A stretch of 64,000 nt of DNA from Jacaranda mimosifolia (Eukaryota; Streptophyta; Magnoliopsida; Lamiales; Bignoniaceae). The translations under genes were made by a program, and so were the position numbers. The stretch spans positions 25,698,230 through 25,762,229 of the forward strand of contig CM032121.1 of NCBI GenBank assembly GCA_018894105.1, in the 5' to 3' direction. The notes beneath the pieces are model-generated. The model worked only from the letters and a program-made list of their open reading frames with translations, had not been told where the DNA came from and made no database searches. Of the stretch, positions 32,114 through 43,956 are shown one piece after another; position 1 is the first letter of the stretch; every line of letters starts with the position of its first letter.

Positions 32114-32940
32114 ATAGCTAAGAATCCACTCAATGCAATTTTGGAAACCAATAAACTAACCAAGCCAAACTTCCACAATTGGTTGAGAAACCTCAAAATA
32201 ATTCTTGATTCTGAAAAGAGGACTTATGTTCTTGATCAAAATCTGCCAAACACTACTGGTGATGATGCCACCAATGAGGCCTATGAATTGTTCACAAAGT
32301 TTTTGGATGATGATCTACAAACAAGATGTCTCATGATGGCTTCCATGACCAATGAGTTCCAAAAGACTCATGAGCATATGAAACATGCTAGCAAGATTTA
32401 TACACGCCTACAAAGTTTTATGGTATTCAGACTACACAAGAAATTTTTGCTTTATCTAAGGAGCTCTTCAAGTCAAGGATGGTAGAGGGCTGAAGTGTCC
32501 ATGATCACGGGCTCAAGATGATTGGACTCATCGAGAAGCTTGGACAATTGGATGTGATCATCAATAATGACCTCTATATAGATTTGATCTAACAATCATT
32601 GTCAAGCTCGTTCGACCAATTCATTATGAACTTTAATATGTCCAAGCAAGAAGTAATGATTAAAAAATTGGTGAACATGCTAATGACCACTGAGGCAACG
32701 ATGAAAAAGGACAAGCCTCTTAGGCTTGCATCTTCCTCCAAGTCAAAGGGCCTTAAGGGTCCCAAAAAGGGAGGTAAAAGGAAGAAGCGTTCTTCCTCCA
32801 AAGGGAAGCAATCCTTGAAGAGTTTGGGGGGAATTAAGAAAAATAAATAGGCTAAAACTAATGTAAGTTGTTTCCATTGTGGCAAAAAAGGACATTGGAA
32901 ATGGAATTGTGAAGCTTACCTTGTAACCCTTGAGAAGGGT
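32114..32940 (+). pseudogene. A2 gag
   Basis: The expected start at 32114-32116 is ATA. From 32141 the capsid-like part reads ETNKLTKPNFHNWLRNLKIILDSEKRTYVLDQ and LFTKFLDDDLQTRCLMMASMTNEFQKTHEHMKHASKIYTRLQ, then a frameshift near 32410. The basic linker is in 32599-32850, ending in TAG. The zinc knuckle at 32869-32910 is the only intact one in the window: C-F-H-C-G-K-K-G-H-W-K-W-N-C. Inactive overall because of frame breaks. Confidence 0.85.
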
Positions 32941-33444
32941 ATGTACTTTATTGAAGTACACTTGATGACAAATTATTCCTCATGTGTATTTGATACTACA
33001 TGTGGTTTTCATTTTTATAATTCATTACAGGGGTTGGAAAGAAGAAAGAGTCCCAATGAAGGGAATATGATCCTCCGCCTTAGAAATAGAGCAAAAGTTG
33101 CGGCCATAGTCGAAGGCATAATCAAGTTAGACTTGGGGAATGCTTGCATTGTACTTGGTCCATGTTATTATGTACCTTCTCTTGTTAAGAACATTACTTC
33201 TTTTCCCATTTTAGATAATGAATGATATGATTTTTCTATATCAAATGGGATGTTGAAAGCATTGAAGAATAGTTCTTTAATTGCGCAAGGTACATTAAAC
33301 AATGGATTGTACATACTTGATTCTCAACCGTCATTGATGCACATTCAGTCAAGTAAAAGAAAATTAGATAACCAAGAAGATGTCATCTTGTGGAAAGCAC
33401 TAAATGTTAGTAGCATTGAGGACCTTCCTACATGTGAGTTTTGA
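32941..33444 (+). pseudogene. A2 protease and pre-integrase region
   Basis: Active-site codons at 32992-33000 read Asp-Thr-Thr, then Cys-Gly. Followed by LDLGNACIVLGPCYYVPSLVKNI and, after a TGA at about 33223, MLKALKNSSLIAQGTLNNGLYILDSQPSLMHIQSSKRKLDN. About 50 bp of the integrase zinc-binding start are deleted after 33390 (reads VILWKALNVSSIEDL). Confidence 0.8.
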
Positions 33445-34260
33445 TTAAAGGGAAAAATGACCAAGCCTCTTTTTGTAGGACAAACGGAGCGAACCAAAAG
33501 TCCTTTAAATTTGATCCATACGAATGTTTGTGGCCCACTAAGATTTAGTGAAATGGGAGGTTATTCTTACTTCATTACCTTCACCGATGATCATACTCGG
33601 TTCGGACACATGTATCTTATGAAGTACAAGTCCGAAGCCTTTGAAAAGTTCAAAGAGTATATAAATAAAGTAGAAAAGCAAAATGGACTAAGTATTAAAA
33701 CTCTTCGATCGAATCAAGGGGAAAAATACTTAAGTATCGAATTCTCAGGTTACCTAAAGGAGAATAGGATTTTCTCTCAATGGACTCGACCTAGCACACC
33801 CCAACACAATGGAGTAGCTAAGAGGAGAAACCATACCTTGTTGAACATGGTAGTTCCATGATGAGATTTTTCGATATGCCTATATCCTTTTAGGGATACG
33901 CCTTAGAAACGACGGCGAAATTACTAAATGTAGTACCTTCAAAATCGGTGCCAAAGGCACCACATGAGATATGGTTTGGCAAAGCATCCTCTTACTCTCA
34001 TCTAAGAGCTTGGGGGTCTCACGCTTACGTGAGATGGCTAGTGAGAGACAAATTTGTGGGACACTCAAGAGAGTGTTTGGGTTATTGCTTTTATAATCCA
34101 TCAGAACAGAATGTGTTTGTTTCGAGGAATACTTACTTTTTGAAAAAGAAATTTCTATTGGATATAAATGGTGTTGTTGTTGAACTTGATGAAGTTCAAG
34201 ATGATCAACAAATCCTACCAGCGGTGGAAACAAGTGAAAAGCTTTACACATAACCTCTAA
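33445..34260 (+). pseudogene. A2 integrase
   Basis: The frame 33457-33861 reads SPLNLIHTNVCGPLRFS, FITFTDDHTRFGHMY, IKTLRSNQGEKYLS and STPQHNGVAKRRNHTLLNM. All three catalytic acids of the family have changed (Asp to Asn, Asp to Asn, Glu to Lys), each explained by one G-to-A change. The second half 33948-34253 is open: PHEIWFGKASSYSHLRAWGSHAYVRWLVRDKF, YCFYNPSEQNVFVSRNTYFLKK, VVVELDEVQDDQQI. There is a TAG at the Trp of SFWGYALE near 33890. Confidence 0.85.
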
Positions 34261-35195
34261 GAAGGTCATATCAAATCAAGAAGCAACCTGTAAGGTTTGG
34301 ATTCCTTTATGAAATAGGCCAATTGGATAGTGATCTGAAGACCTATGAGGATGCTATGGACTAAGGACATTGGGTTGATGCCGTGAAATCCGAAATGAAC
34401 TCCATGTATTCCAACAAAGTATGGACTTTGTTAGATCCACCGAAGGGAATATCTTTTGTTGGTTGCAAGTGGATCTATAAACAAAAGCTAGGAGTCGATA
34501 GAGAGGTAATGACCTTTAAGGCGCGACTAGTGGCAAAAGGTTACACTCAAAGACCCGGTATTAATTTCAACAAAACCTTTTCACTGGTCGCAATGCCTAA
34601 GTCTATTCGAATTTTACTTGCCATAGACATATATTAGGACTATGAGATATGGCAAATGGATGTGAAAACTACTTTCCTCAATGGAAACATTGAAGAAGAA
34701 ATCTATATGTAGCAACCAAAAGATTTTACATCCAAGGGGAGTGAGCAAAAACTTGCAAACTCGAGAGATCCATTTATAGACTCAAGCAAGGGTCACGAGG
34801 TTGGAACATACACTTTGATAAGACAGTCAAACCTATTGGCTTTGTCAAAAATATGTATGAACCTTGTGTGTATAAAAAGGCGAGTGGAAATAGTGTGCGC
34901 AGTTTATTGTACTTTATGTCGATGACATCATTCTCAGTGGGAATGAAGTAACCATGTTAGAGTGTACTAAAGCATGGTTACCTACTCAATTCTCCATGAA
35001 AGATTTGGGAGAAGCATCCTATGTATTAGGAATTCGAATCTATAGAGTTAGATCGAAGATGAGTTTGGGGCTATCCCAAATCCCGTACATTGACAAAATA
35101 CTAAAGTGGCTTAGTATGGAAGAATCCAAAAAGGGGACATGGTCTTCGTCTCTCCAAGTCTATGGCCCCTAAAATTGGAAAGAGAGACAAAAGAT
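34261..35195 (+). pseudogene. A2 reverse transcriptase
   Basis: Open in 34383-34637: KSEMNSMYSNKVWTLLDPPKG, CKWIYKQKLGVDREVMTFKARLVAKGYTQ and FSLVAMPKSIRILLAIDIY, then TAG. The second part after 34640 includes DVKTTFLNGNIEEEIYM, a stop, then the polymerase motif Tyr-Val-Asp-Asp at 34915-34926 (intact). The frame 34954-35172 reads MLECTKAWLPTQFSMKDLGEASYVLGIRIYRVRSKM and ends in a shift. Inactive. Confidence 0.85.
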
Positions 35196-35883
35196 GTCCC
35201 ACATTCCTTATGACTCCGGTATTGGTAGCATAATGTACGTTGTTCAATGTACAAGATCGAATGTAGCGTATGCTCTAAATGTTACGAGCCGCTTTCAATC
35301 CAATCCAGTAAGTGTCATTGGATGGCTGTTAAAGAAATTCTTAAGTACTTAAGAAAGACCAAGGACTTGTTTTTGATTTACGGCAATGAAGAATTGAAAC
35401 CCGAGCAGTTTTTGCATTCAAGTTTCCAATCCAATGCATGTGACCTAAAATCTACTTCTGGATTTATATTTTTCCTCAATAGTAGCACGGTGAGTTGGAA
35501 GAGTTCCAAATAAGACACCACGGCCAATTCCACTACTAAGGCGAAATATATTGCGGCTTCAAAAGCTACAAAAGAAGGAGTTTGGATCAAAAACTTCATC
35601 CAAGAGTTGGATGTAGTGCCTAACATGTTTGAGCATATGGTTGTCTTCTATGACAACAACGGTGTGGTTGAACAAGCTAAGGAGCCAAGATCTCATCAGC
35701 GATCCAAGCATATTTTGAGGCGATACCATTTGATCGAGGAAATCATTGATAGAGACGACAAATGAGCAAAAAAAGTTGCCTCGGAAGAGAATATAGCAGA
35801 TCTACTGACGAAACCCCGAACCCAAAAGTTTTTTGAAGGACATCTTATGAAGATGAGTCTCAGAACTATGGGGCATTGGCTTT
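35196..35883 (+). pseudogene. A2 RNase H
   Basis: Broken frames: MYVVQCTRSNVAYALNVTSRFQSN (about 35235-35305), ILKYLRKTKDLFLIYGNEELKPEQFLHSSFQSNACDLKST (35247-35513), then AKYIAASKATKEGVWIKNFIQELDVV, the RSHQRSKHILRRYHL block near 35691-35730, and a degraded DLLTKPR tail. It ends at 35883, just before the purine tract. Confidence 0.85.
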
Positions 35884-35899
35884 AGGGCAAATGGGACAC
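35884..35899 (+). other. Polypurine tract, A2
   Basis: AGGGCAAATGGGACAC before the LTR start TATTGGAATAATGACCC. Confidence 0.7.
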
Positions 35900-36755
35900 T
35901 ATTGGAATAATGACCCGTAACCAATGAGATTGGCCTGTAAACTATTTTAATTGTGAGACAATCTTGATTGAATGGTATTCATTATAAATAGTTATCTTCA
36001 TCTTATGCTTATATTACTTCACTAGCATTTGATTGAAGCCCTTAGATCACACAAGACTGTGGGACTTGGTCACACATTAAGTAGTGATCATTGAATAAGT
36101 CTTACCCAGTCGTGATCTTAAATATCTCAAATCATGGAATCTTATAAGATAGGGCATCGAAGGTTCGGATAAATTTGCACTAACGATGCATAACCAAGGG
36201 TTGGACATTACTCCGTTCCATGAGCAAGCCATGTATGAATAGGCGCTTGTTAGAAAACAGGGTACTGGAGGCTTACCTAGAGAATCCACTAGGTAACCAT
36301 TGTGGCATGTCGGTAATGGCAAGTTCTCCAACTTACGCTACTGCATATAATTAGTCCTTTGACATGAGGATCCATTGTAACCTTGTGTTTAGGTACTCAT
36401 GCTTTGACTCTTCCTTAGCCACCTAGCGGGCCATTTAGGTTGAGGTTGGGTATGAGCTACCTAGACATAGAGGTTTATGAGATCCAAAATAGGATCCGAC
36501 TCCTCGTCTTTGTGAAGGGCGAGTGCATCTCCTATGTGTTCTATAATGATCTATTCCAAGTAGTCCTTGCGCAAGGTAATACGACAATTTGGAAAAGAAG
36601 ATTTCCAAAGATGATATCATAAACTGAAATCGAACATTGAGAATAGAAAATAGTATCGAGGCTATTAGGAAGCCAACAAATATCTTACCCTAGGCTTTTT
36701 CATGGAGATAGGAGACGGAAGGACTATATTTGCATGGTACGCATAGAGCTAGAAT
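35900..36755 (+). repeat. A2 3' LTR, part before the CACTA element
   Basis: Starts TATTGGAATAATGACCC. It includes the recurrent LTR frame 36440-36622. It is interrupted at AGCTAGAAT, where AAT (36753-36755) is the left target duplication of the CACTA element; other LTRs read AGCTAGAATGGTTCTCC here. Confidence 0.9.
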
Positions 36756-36777
36756 CACTACAACAATTTGCACTTCA
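36756..36777 (+). repeat. CACTA left terminal inverted repeat
   Basis: CACTACAACAATTTGCACTT; the right end reversed reads CACTACAACAAATTACACTT, so 18 or so of 20 bases match with one small shift. Confidence 0.92.
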
Positions 36778-37095
36778 CGTAACAAAACATTTGGTAACAA
36801 AGGTAAAATTCGTTACATATGTTAGATTTATTGTGACAAAATTGATTTTTTGTTACAAATAACATTTTCTTTAGTAACAAAGCAAAAGTCTTGTTACCTT
36901 TAACTCAAATTTGTTACCTTAAATTTTTTATGTTCGTAACTAAATAATTATTCGTTACAGAAAATGTTATTTTGTTACATATAGCATTTTCCGTCATATA
37001 AGAAGATATATTTGTAACAAAATTTGGCACCTTTTGTAACAACAAAATATTTGTTACAAATAAAATATATTGTAACAAAGTTTTTAGTTACTAAA
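36778..37095. repeat. CACTA left subterminal repeats
   Basis: At least a dozen copies of GTAACAAA or its reverse TTTGTTAC (some as CGTTAC or GTAACAAC) in both directions in about 320 bp. In En/Spm elements subterminal repeats bind the TNPA-type protein; the role here is by analogy. Confidence 0.8.
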
Positions 37096-37199
37096 TTTTA
37101 ATTAACTTTCCTCCAAAATTCATTCCCTCCAAATATCAATTGTATACATATGGTAACAATTATTTTCATTACTAATTATAAATGAATATTAAATTAAGT

Positions 37200-37640
37200 T
37201 TTTACTAATACTTGTGGGTTGGGCTTTTGTTCAAGAAATGGACTTCACAATAATGTAAAGAATTTGTTAATTGGGCTTAACCAATTTTTTAGTGAATTAT
37301 TATTGGACTGGGTTTTATTTTAAAAATTGAGCTTGAAGAAATTTGAAGTGAATAATTCATTAGTTGGGCCAATTTCTTTAAAATATTGGGCTTTATAACT
37401 TTTTTGTGAATTATTCAATGAATTGGGAGTTTTCATTTAGAGAAAAAATTCAAAATTGGTCTCGTAACTATACCCTACTGGCAAATTTTGACTTTATATT
37501 TTTGGTAGACTAACTTTTGAATTTTGGCAATCTGAGGATAAATCTAGCCCTAATTCATTTGCAGCAGACCCGATCCACATGGCGCCCGTCACATCCTCTC
37601 TCCTACGTGGCATGTGGTATGGCAATCCCTTCTTGCCATG
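37200..37640. other. CACTA internal region with TTGGGC repeats
   Basis: TTGGGC or ATTGGGCT words recur at about 37218, 37270, 37364 and 37386, with variants at 37307, 37327 and 37421. A less AT-rich part follows (37550-37640) with ACGTGGC and CATGGCGCCCG. No frame is supported. This could be decayed tandem repeat or captured promoter-like DNA. Confidence 0.4.
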
Positions 37641-37871
37641 TATTTTACTAGATAAAAAAAAAAGGATATTTGCACAAAAAATTAAAAATAGGTACATAAA
37701 AATTGAAAAAAGTAAAAAGATAAAAAAAAAGATAAATCTTGAAAAATATTTATATACTTATATATATTTATATATATATATTCACATATATAAACACACA
37801 TACACATGTATCCCACTTGCTAAATTATCAAATTAAATGAATTGAGTCCTAAAAAAAATTTAAAACTTGCA

Positions 37872-38763
37872 CATTAGAATTTAAAATATCAAATATCCTT
37901 TAAATTTATAAAATTTTATTTTCTACGAATTTACCATCTAAAATTGTTTTTAAATCTAATTTATAACTTTAGGCCATATAATTTTAATAATATTAAGTTA
38001 AAATATTTAATAATGTTAAAATAGTAAAATATCTAAAATTTTAAATAAATTTTGTTGACTTTATTTATTAAGTTAAAAATGAAATAAAAATTAAACAATA
38101 AAAATTTAAGTCTATCCTAGTATCTATATAATTCAAAATTACATAAGAATATTAAAATGATAACTACATCTAAAATAATTCTGTTAAATATAAATATACT
38201 TTATTTATTAATTCAAAATATGACAAAAAAAACTTAAACAATAAAATTTTAAGTCTGTCATCCTAACTATATAATTATAAATTACATAATAATATTAAAA
38301 TAAAAAATATTCTAAACATTATAATTTAAAATATCAAATATCCTTCAAATTTATTCAATTTTATTTCATACAAATTTATCATCTAATTTTTTTTTTTAAA
38401 TCTAACTTATAACTTTAGGCCATATAATTTTAATAATATTAAGTTAAAATATTTAATAATGTTAAAATAGTAAAATATCTAATCATTTAAATAAATTTTG
38501 TTGACTTTATTTGTTAAGTTAAAAATGAAATAAAAATTAGACAATAAAAATTTAAGTCTATCCTATTATCTATATAATTCAAAATTACATAATAACATTA
38601 AAATGATAAATACATCTAAAATAATTCTATTAAATATAAATATATTTTATTTATTAATTCAAATATAACAAAATAAAACTTAAACAATAAAATTTTGATT
38701 CTATCATCCTAACTATACACTTGTAGATTACATAATAAAATTAAAATAAAAAATATTCTAAAA
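37872..38763. repeat. 446-bp tandem duplication inside CACTA
   Basis: Two head-to-tail copies; for example AGGCCATATAATTTTAATAA starts at 37971 and again at 38417, an offset of 446 bp. The copies differ by scattered changes. AT-rich, no frame. The stretch 37641-37871 before it holds only A-rich and TATATA sequence. Confidence 0.8.
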
Positions 38764-38802
38764 TAATTCAATTATTCAATTAATATAAATAAAGAATTCA
38801 AA

Positions 38803-38855
38803 TATAATAATAATAATAATAATAATAAGAAGAAGAAGAAGAAGAAGAAGAAGAA
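38803..38855. repeat. (TAA)n then (GAA)n microsatellite
   Basis: A perfect TAA/AAT run (about 38803-38827) directly followed by a GAA/AAG run (38828-38855). Confidence 0.95.
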
Positions 38856-38879
38856 TCCCTACCCTTCCCCTCCAGCACT

Positions 38880-39350
38880 TCATATATTTCTCATTTCTTT
38901 TCTTTTTTCTTCGTTCTTTTCTTTTCTTTTTATTCTCATTTCTCTCTTCTTCCATTATTTCATATAGTTCTCATTTATACATAGATGTATAAATTTATCA
39001 TTGTTTCTCATTATTTTATATATTCTCATTTTATACATATATATATATATAAATTTATGTATAGAATTTTAAATAATTTTTATTTTTATCTTTTTTCTTT
39101 CTAATTATTCATACATGTATACTTATATTTCCTATTTATACTTATTCACATATATACAATATACATATATATAAATTTATCAATAAAATTTAAATTACTT
39201 TTATTTTATCTATTTTTTTATTTATTCATTCCAAATTAAATAATATTTAATATTTATAAAAACATATATATATAATATAATTTTTTATTCACACTTATAT
39301 GCACATATAGTATATATATACATATATATATAAATTTCAATAAAATTTAA
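38880..39350. repeat. CACTA internal dispersed repeat, copy 1 (about 450 bp)
   Basis: AT-rich unit with recurrent CATATATTCTCATTTTATACA and TTATTCATACATGTATACTTA words. Related copies lie at 42880-43330 and 43957-44280, and a partial copy at 39358-39455. No coding sign. Confidence 0.75.
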
Positions 39351-39459
39351 AGAAGATTCATCATATATTTCTCATTTTATGCATATATAAATTTATCATT
39401 ATTTCTCATTTCTCATTATTTCATATATTCTTATTTTATACATATGTATAAATTTATTT

Positions 39460-40646
39460 AATGAATTTGGATGGCAATGCAATTTTGTTTCCCTCCAACT
39501 TTGTATTCCCTCCAAATTTTGGCCCATAAAAAATATTAACAATTGTTTTTATTATTAGTTTGACATAATAATTTAACTTGATTTCTTCCAAAAAATTGAT
39601 TCCCTCTAACAATAATAAATTCTCTTCATTTTTTCGATTCCTCTAAATATTAGCTCCTCCATTTTTTTGTATAAATAATCTATAGCAAAATTAATTTCTT
39701 TTATCTTAGATTATATGATGAATTGACATATAATTTTTTAAATTATTAAATGATTTTCTATTATAGTTAAAATAGTTAAATAACATGTAATTTGGACTTA
39801 TAAATTTTGGTGCTTAACAATTAATTTTTTTATTATAATTTATTACAATATTTATTTAGAAAAAATTTTAAAACTCCTTAAAATAAATAGTTAAAACATT
39901 ACATGCCTGAATAACAAAAGAAAATAAAGAAATCTAGTTACCATAATACTTAATGAAAAGAAAACGGTCCCTGAAGTTAGACATGTTAATTTTACATTTC
40001 TTATTTTAATCGTTGTATTGGCCAATTAAAATTTTTTATAACTTATAGATATCTATATGTTAATTGTGTGTATTTTTTACGATATAAATTGCCAAAATGA
40101 AGATAACTTTCGTGGTTTAATATAGTGTAAAAAAAAATTAACTTAAAGTATATTATTAAATATAATGATTATTAACTTTCATAGACCTGAACAAATTGTT
40201 CTTAAGAGTTAGTTAATCTACATATTATATTTCCTTCAAAAAAATAAGTTTCCCTCCAAAAATGAATTCCCTTATTATTTTTTTATTCCCTCCAAATTTT
40301 TGCTCCTCCCTCCATTTTGTGTACAAATAGTATGTACAAAAATTATTTATTTTATCTTATATTATAAGATGAATTATGATGTATTATTATGGAGGTTAAA
40401 AATTTAATTCTATTTTTTGTTATTATTTATTAGGACATTGTTTTTGAACAAAAAGATTTTAGAAAAATTGTTTATAAATTCTAAAAACTTTAGTCTTTAC
40501 ATGTAATTAATTTCATTTTAAAAATTAAAATATTATGTACTAATAATATATTGATATGGACAATTTGAACATTCATTTATTGAAAATTTTCAATACTTTA
40601 TTAACGCAAATTGTTTTAAAATTTATCAACTTGTATAACTTTAATA
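39460..40646. other. CACTA AT-rich filler
   Basis: Repeats of TCCCTCCAAATTTT and CCCTCCAAA-like words at about 39480-39520, 39600-39660 and 40250-40310 suggest further decayed duplication. No frame, RNA gene or regulatory signal is supported. Confidence 0.5.
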
Positions 40647-40754
40647 TAGTTGGAAATTTTGAAATTATTTTGAAATACTCATGACATTATAATATAAACT
40701 TAGTTGGAAATTTTGAAATTATTTTGAAATACTCATGACATTATAATATAAACT
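40647..40754. repeat. 54-bp perfect tandem repeat (two copies)
   Basis: The unit beginning TAGTTGGAAATTTTG is repeated exactly at an offset of 54 bp (40647-40700, 40701-40754), so this duplication is recent compared with the rest of the element. Confidence 0.95.
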
Positions 40755-41930
40755 TAGTAATATAGTTATAAGTTTAATAAAATTATTTTTTATCCCCATA
40801 TATTTAATTAAATATTTGAAGAACTGTTAGCATCCTTAACAAATTTGTAAACGTCAGTTGAAAATTTATATTAAAATTCAAAAATATCCTTCGAAAGCTG
40901 TTTTGATTATCTTTAAGACAAAAATACCCTTGAACTTATTTGTAACTTTAACATGGGGGTTTAACGTTAATATTATTTAAATTACTCAGAATAAATTTAA
41001 ATAATTTTATTAATAATTTTTTTAAGTATTAAATAATCTTTTAATTAAAGTTGGATTAAAAAAATAAAAATTTAGAATTATCAACATATGTAAAGTAATT
41101 TAATCAAATTTAATTAAACATATTTATTAAGTATAAAATAAAAATAAAAATCAAATCCATCTCTTAATTAAATATGATTTTATTTTTAAATTACATCTCA
41201 AAAATATTAAAAAATAATCATATCTAAAATAATTTATTCATATTAAGTTAAATATATTTATTAAATATAAAAAAATATTTATTAACTAAAATAAATAATT
41301 TAAAAATAAAAATAAGATCTAAAAATATCATACTAACACTAGTAATTTTAAAATGTCTATTTCACTCTATCAACCCAATAAAAAAATTATTGGTATAATA
41401 TCTTGTTCCCTTCTAAAACACAAATAAATAAATAATTTTCTCTCAATTCATTTTTCACCTACCACCCAAAATACAAACAAACAACCATCACATTCTTCAA
41501 CCCCCTTCCAAAAAACCATATTGCTAAAATATTTTGACAAAATGATCCAATTCATAAACAAACAAGCCCTAATTTAAACTAATTTTATTAAATTTATTAA
41601 TTAATAAAAATTAAATAAGTCAAAATGTGGGAGATATAGAGTTGGAATCATGTGAGACCTTGATGTGTGTGTGTATATAAATAAAAAAATTAAATTTATT
41701 TATTAATCAAAATAAATAATTTAAATAAAAATAAATTCTAAAATTTTATCCTAACAATATAATTTTAATAATTTTTAATAAATAAATATTTTTAATTATT
41801 TTGAACAAAATAATGTAATGATTTTAACTAAATAACATAAGTAAAAAAATTTTATTTAAGTTAATTTAATTAAAATTTATTAATTAACAATAAATAAATA
41901 AGTAAATATATATATATACATACATACATT
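40755..41930. other. CACTA AT-rich filler
   Basis: Very AT-rich sequence with many TTAAATATATTTATTAA-like words repeated at about 41110-41330 and 41575-41900. I see no gene, RNA or clear unit boundary. Confidence 0.5.
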
Positions 41931-41935
41931 TTTTT

Positions 41936-42140
41936 TTCCTTCCTTCTTCCACATCCACATCCCCACCCCCACCCACCCCTACCTCTTCCAACCAGCACCC
42001 CCCCACCCCGCCAACCCCACCCCAGGCCTAGCCATGGCCGGCCAGTGGCCAGCAGCTGGTCAGCCATGGCCAGCCGCTGGCCATGGAAAAATGGTCAGCA
42101 GCCAATGGCCATGGCCGGCGGTGAGGGGTTGGGGGAAAAG
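41936..42140. repeat. GC-rich island with pyrimidine tract and GGCC/CCATGG repeats
   Basis: A C-rich tract (41940-42025) is followed by repeated GGCCAGC, GGCCATGG and CAGCTGG words. A perfect inverted repeat has arms CCATGGCCAG and CTGGCCATGG around CCG (42064-42086). The minus-strand frame over it (42067-41870) is glycine-rich low-complexity translation, not a protein. Confidence 0.75.
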
Positions 42141-42879
42141 GGGGTGAGTATTATATATATATTTATGTATATATTTATATGATATTCATTTTATATATAT
42201 TTATATTGATATTATACATATATATATTTATTTATATGATATTTATATTGAGATATAAGTTTTTTATGGGGAATTTTTTATATATTTTTAAAAAAAATTA
42301 TTAGTTTTTTAAATTTTTTTAATGAAAGTTGATTGGGCAATTCACATTTTGTGAAATTTTTATAAATAAGTCAAAATTTTGAGATGTTGGCTAATTAATA
42401 TTTTTAATTTAACAGTTTTGCCTGAATACTAATGGAAGTTGAGATGCTATTCCAAACGTATTAAAAAATTTAGAGTTTTGGTCCTATAAGTGTCAACTTA
42501 ATTACCGAAAGTGCAAACCCCTCATCCAATGAGACCAAAAATATATTTTTTCCAATATAACCAAACACTACATTAGCAAAAAAAAAAAAGAAAACTAAGG
42601 GCTCCATTGAAATGGTAATAATTTTATTGGGCTAGTTGCAATTTACCCTAATGTGATTTGTGAAATAAGTGTCAAACCCTTATGTGAAAAAAATATATAT
42701 ACATACAAAACAACTTCTTTATGTTTTATAAAACCACACACACCGCCTCCCCCTCTACATTTATTGCCCATTTGATGTAATTTTAATATAAAAAGATCAA
42801 TTTACCCTTAATCATTCCACATATATACAATTCAATTTAAATAACTTTTTATTATCATATTTTATTTATTTTTTCTTTT
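42141..42879. other. CACTA AT-rich filler
   Basis: Low-complexity TATATTTATAT sequence (42150-42260), then ordinary AT-rich DNA. No gene or repeat boundary is supported. Confidence 0.5.
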
Positions 42880-43020
42880 TTTTTCATTCCATTCTTTTCT
42901 TTTCTTTTCTTTTTATTCTCATTTCTCTCTTCTATTATTTCATATATTTCTCATTTTATACATATATATAAATTTATCATTGTTTCTCATTTCTCATTAT
43001 TTCATATATTCTCATTTTAT

Positions 43021-43055
<35 letters not shown>

Positions 43056-43330
43056 CATATATATATAAATTTATCTATAAAATTTAAAATAATTTTTATT
43101 TTTATCTTTTTTCTTTCTAATTATTCATACATGTATACTTATTTTTTTATATTTATACTTATTCACATAAATATAATATACATATTTATAAATTTATCAA
43201 TAAAATTTAAATTACTTTTATTTTTATCTATTTTTCTATTTATTCATTCCGAATTAAATAATATTTAATATTTATAAATATGTATAATATAATTTTTTGT
43301 TTGTACTTATTTACATATATAGTGTATATA
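42880..43330. repeat. CACTA internal dispersed repeat, copy 2, with (AC)n(AT)n
   Basis: Matches 38880-39350. Contains an AC run at 43021-43040 followed by AT/TATATA to about 43068, the most variable part between copies. Confidence 0.8.
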
Positions 43331-43335
43331 TATAT

Positions 43336-43510
43336 ACGCCACAAGAAAATAGGTTAATCGCACCATATACTTTGCGTTGGTTTTTCTAAACTGCCGCAAT
43401 TAATAATATTATTTCTTTTACTTATTAGTTGCTCTTTGTTTTTAAATTTAAAGGGTTTTGTCCATAATTTTTTAATATATATATATATATGTAATGCCAA
43501 TTATTTTTTA
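43336..43510. repeat. Second CACTA-like terminus, copy 1 (shortened)
   Basis: CCACAAGAAAATAGGTTAATCGC, then AAACTGCCGCAATTAATAATATT and AATGCCAATTATTTTTT. It matches 44283-44620 with the middle about 165 bp missing. The next stretch 43511-43956 is AT-rich with no gene. Confidence 0.55.
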
Positions 43511-43956
43511 AAAATAATCTTATTTAATTTTAATTTTTGATTAAAAATCAATTAAGTTAAGACAAAAAAAAGTAAAATAAATCAAAATATATATATAAAA
43601 TAATTATAAAGTTAAAATCAATATTAGTATATAAGTTAATAGAAACCCTTTAATTTGACTCATAACTTAGTTATCGAATAATTAAGTGAAGAAAAGAGTT
43701 TGGCATTAGTCATATAAAGTTAAAACTATAGTAAATTGATAAAATAATTATAAACTTAAAATTGATTTTAAAATATGAATTAGTGACAAAATATGAGGAT
43801 GAAATTATAATGTAAAATAAAATATAGAAAAAATAAATTATTGTATTCATTCTCAAAATTTTGTATAAATATAATTGGATATTCATATTATATTTTGCAA
43901 ATAACAAAAAAATAGTGAATAACAAAAAAAGTTGTTACCTTTCAAATAATCAAAAT

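Noticed and set aside
34915..34926. Pararetrovirus (caulimovirus) insertion
   Set aside because: The RT follows integrase, has YVDD in copia context, and is bounded by LTRs and 5-bp duplications; no movement or coat protein region is present.
37494..37836. Possible host gene fragments within the CACTA element
   Set aside because: The frames overlap on opposite strands, contain poly-Lys and Tyr/Ile runs from AT-rich DNA, and show no splice or domain pattern.
41870..42067. Gly/Trp-rich minus-strand frame
   Set aside because: Translation of a C-rich tract and GGCC repeats; low complexity and no homologous feature.
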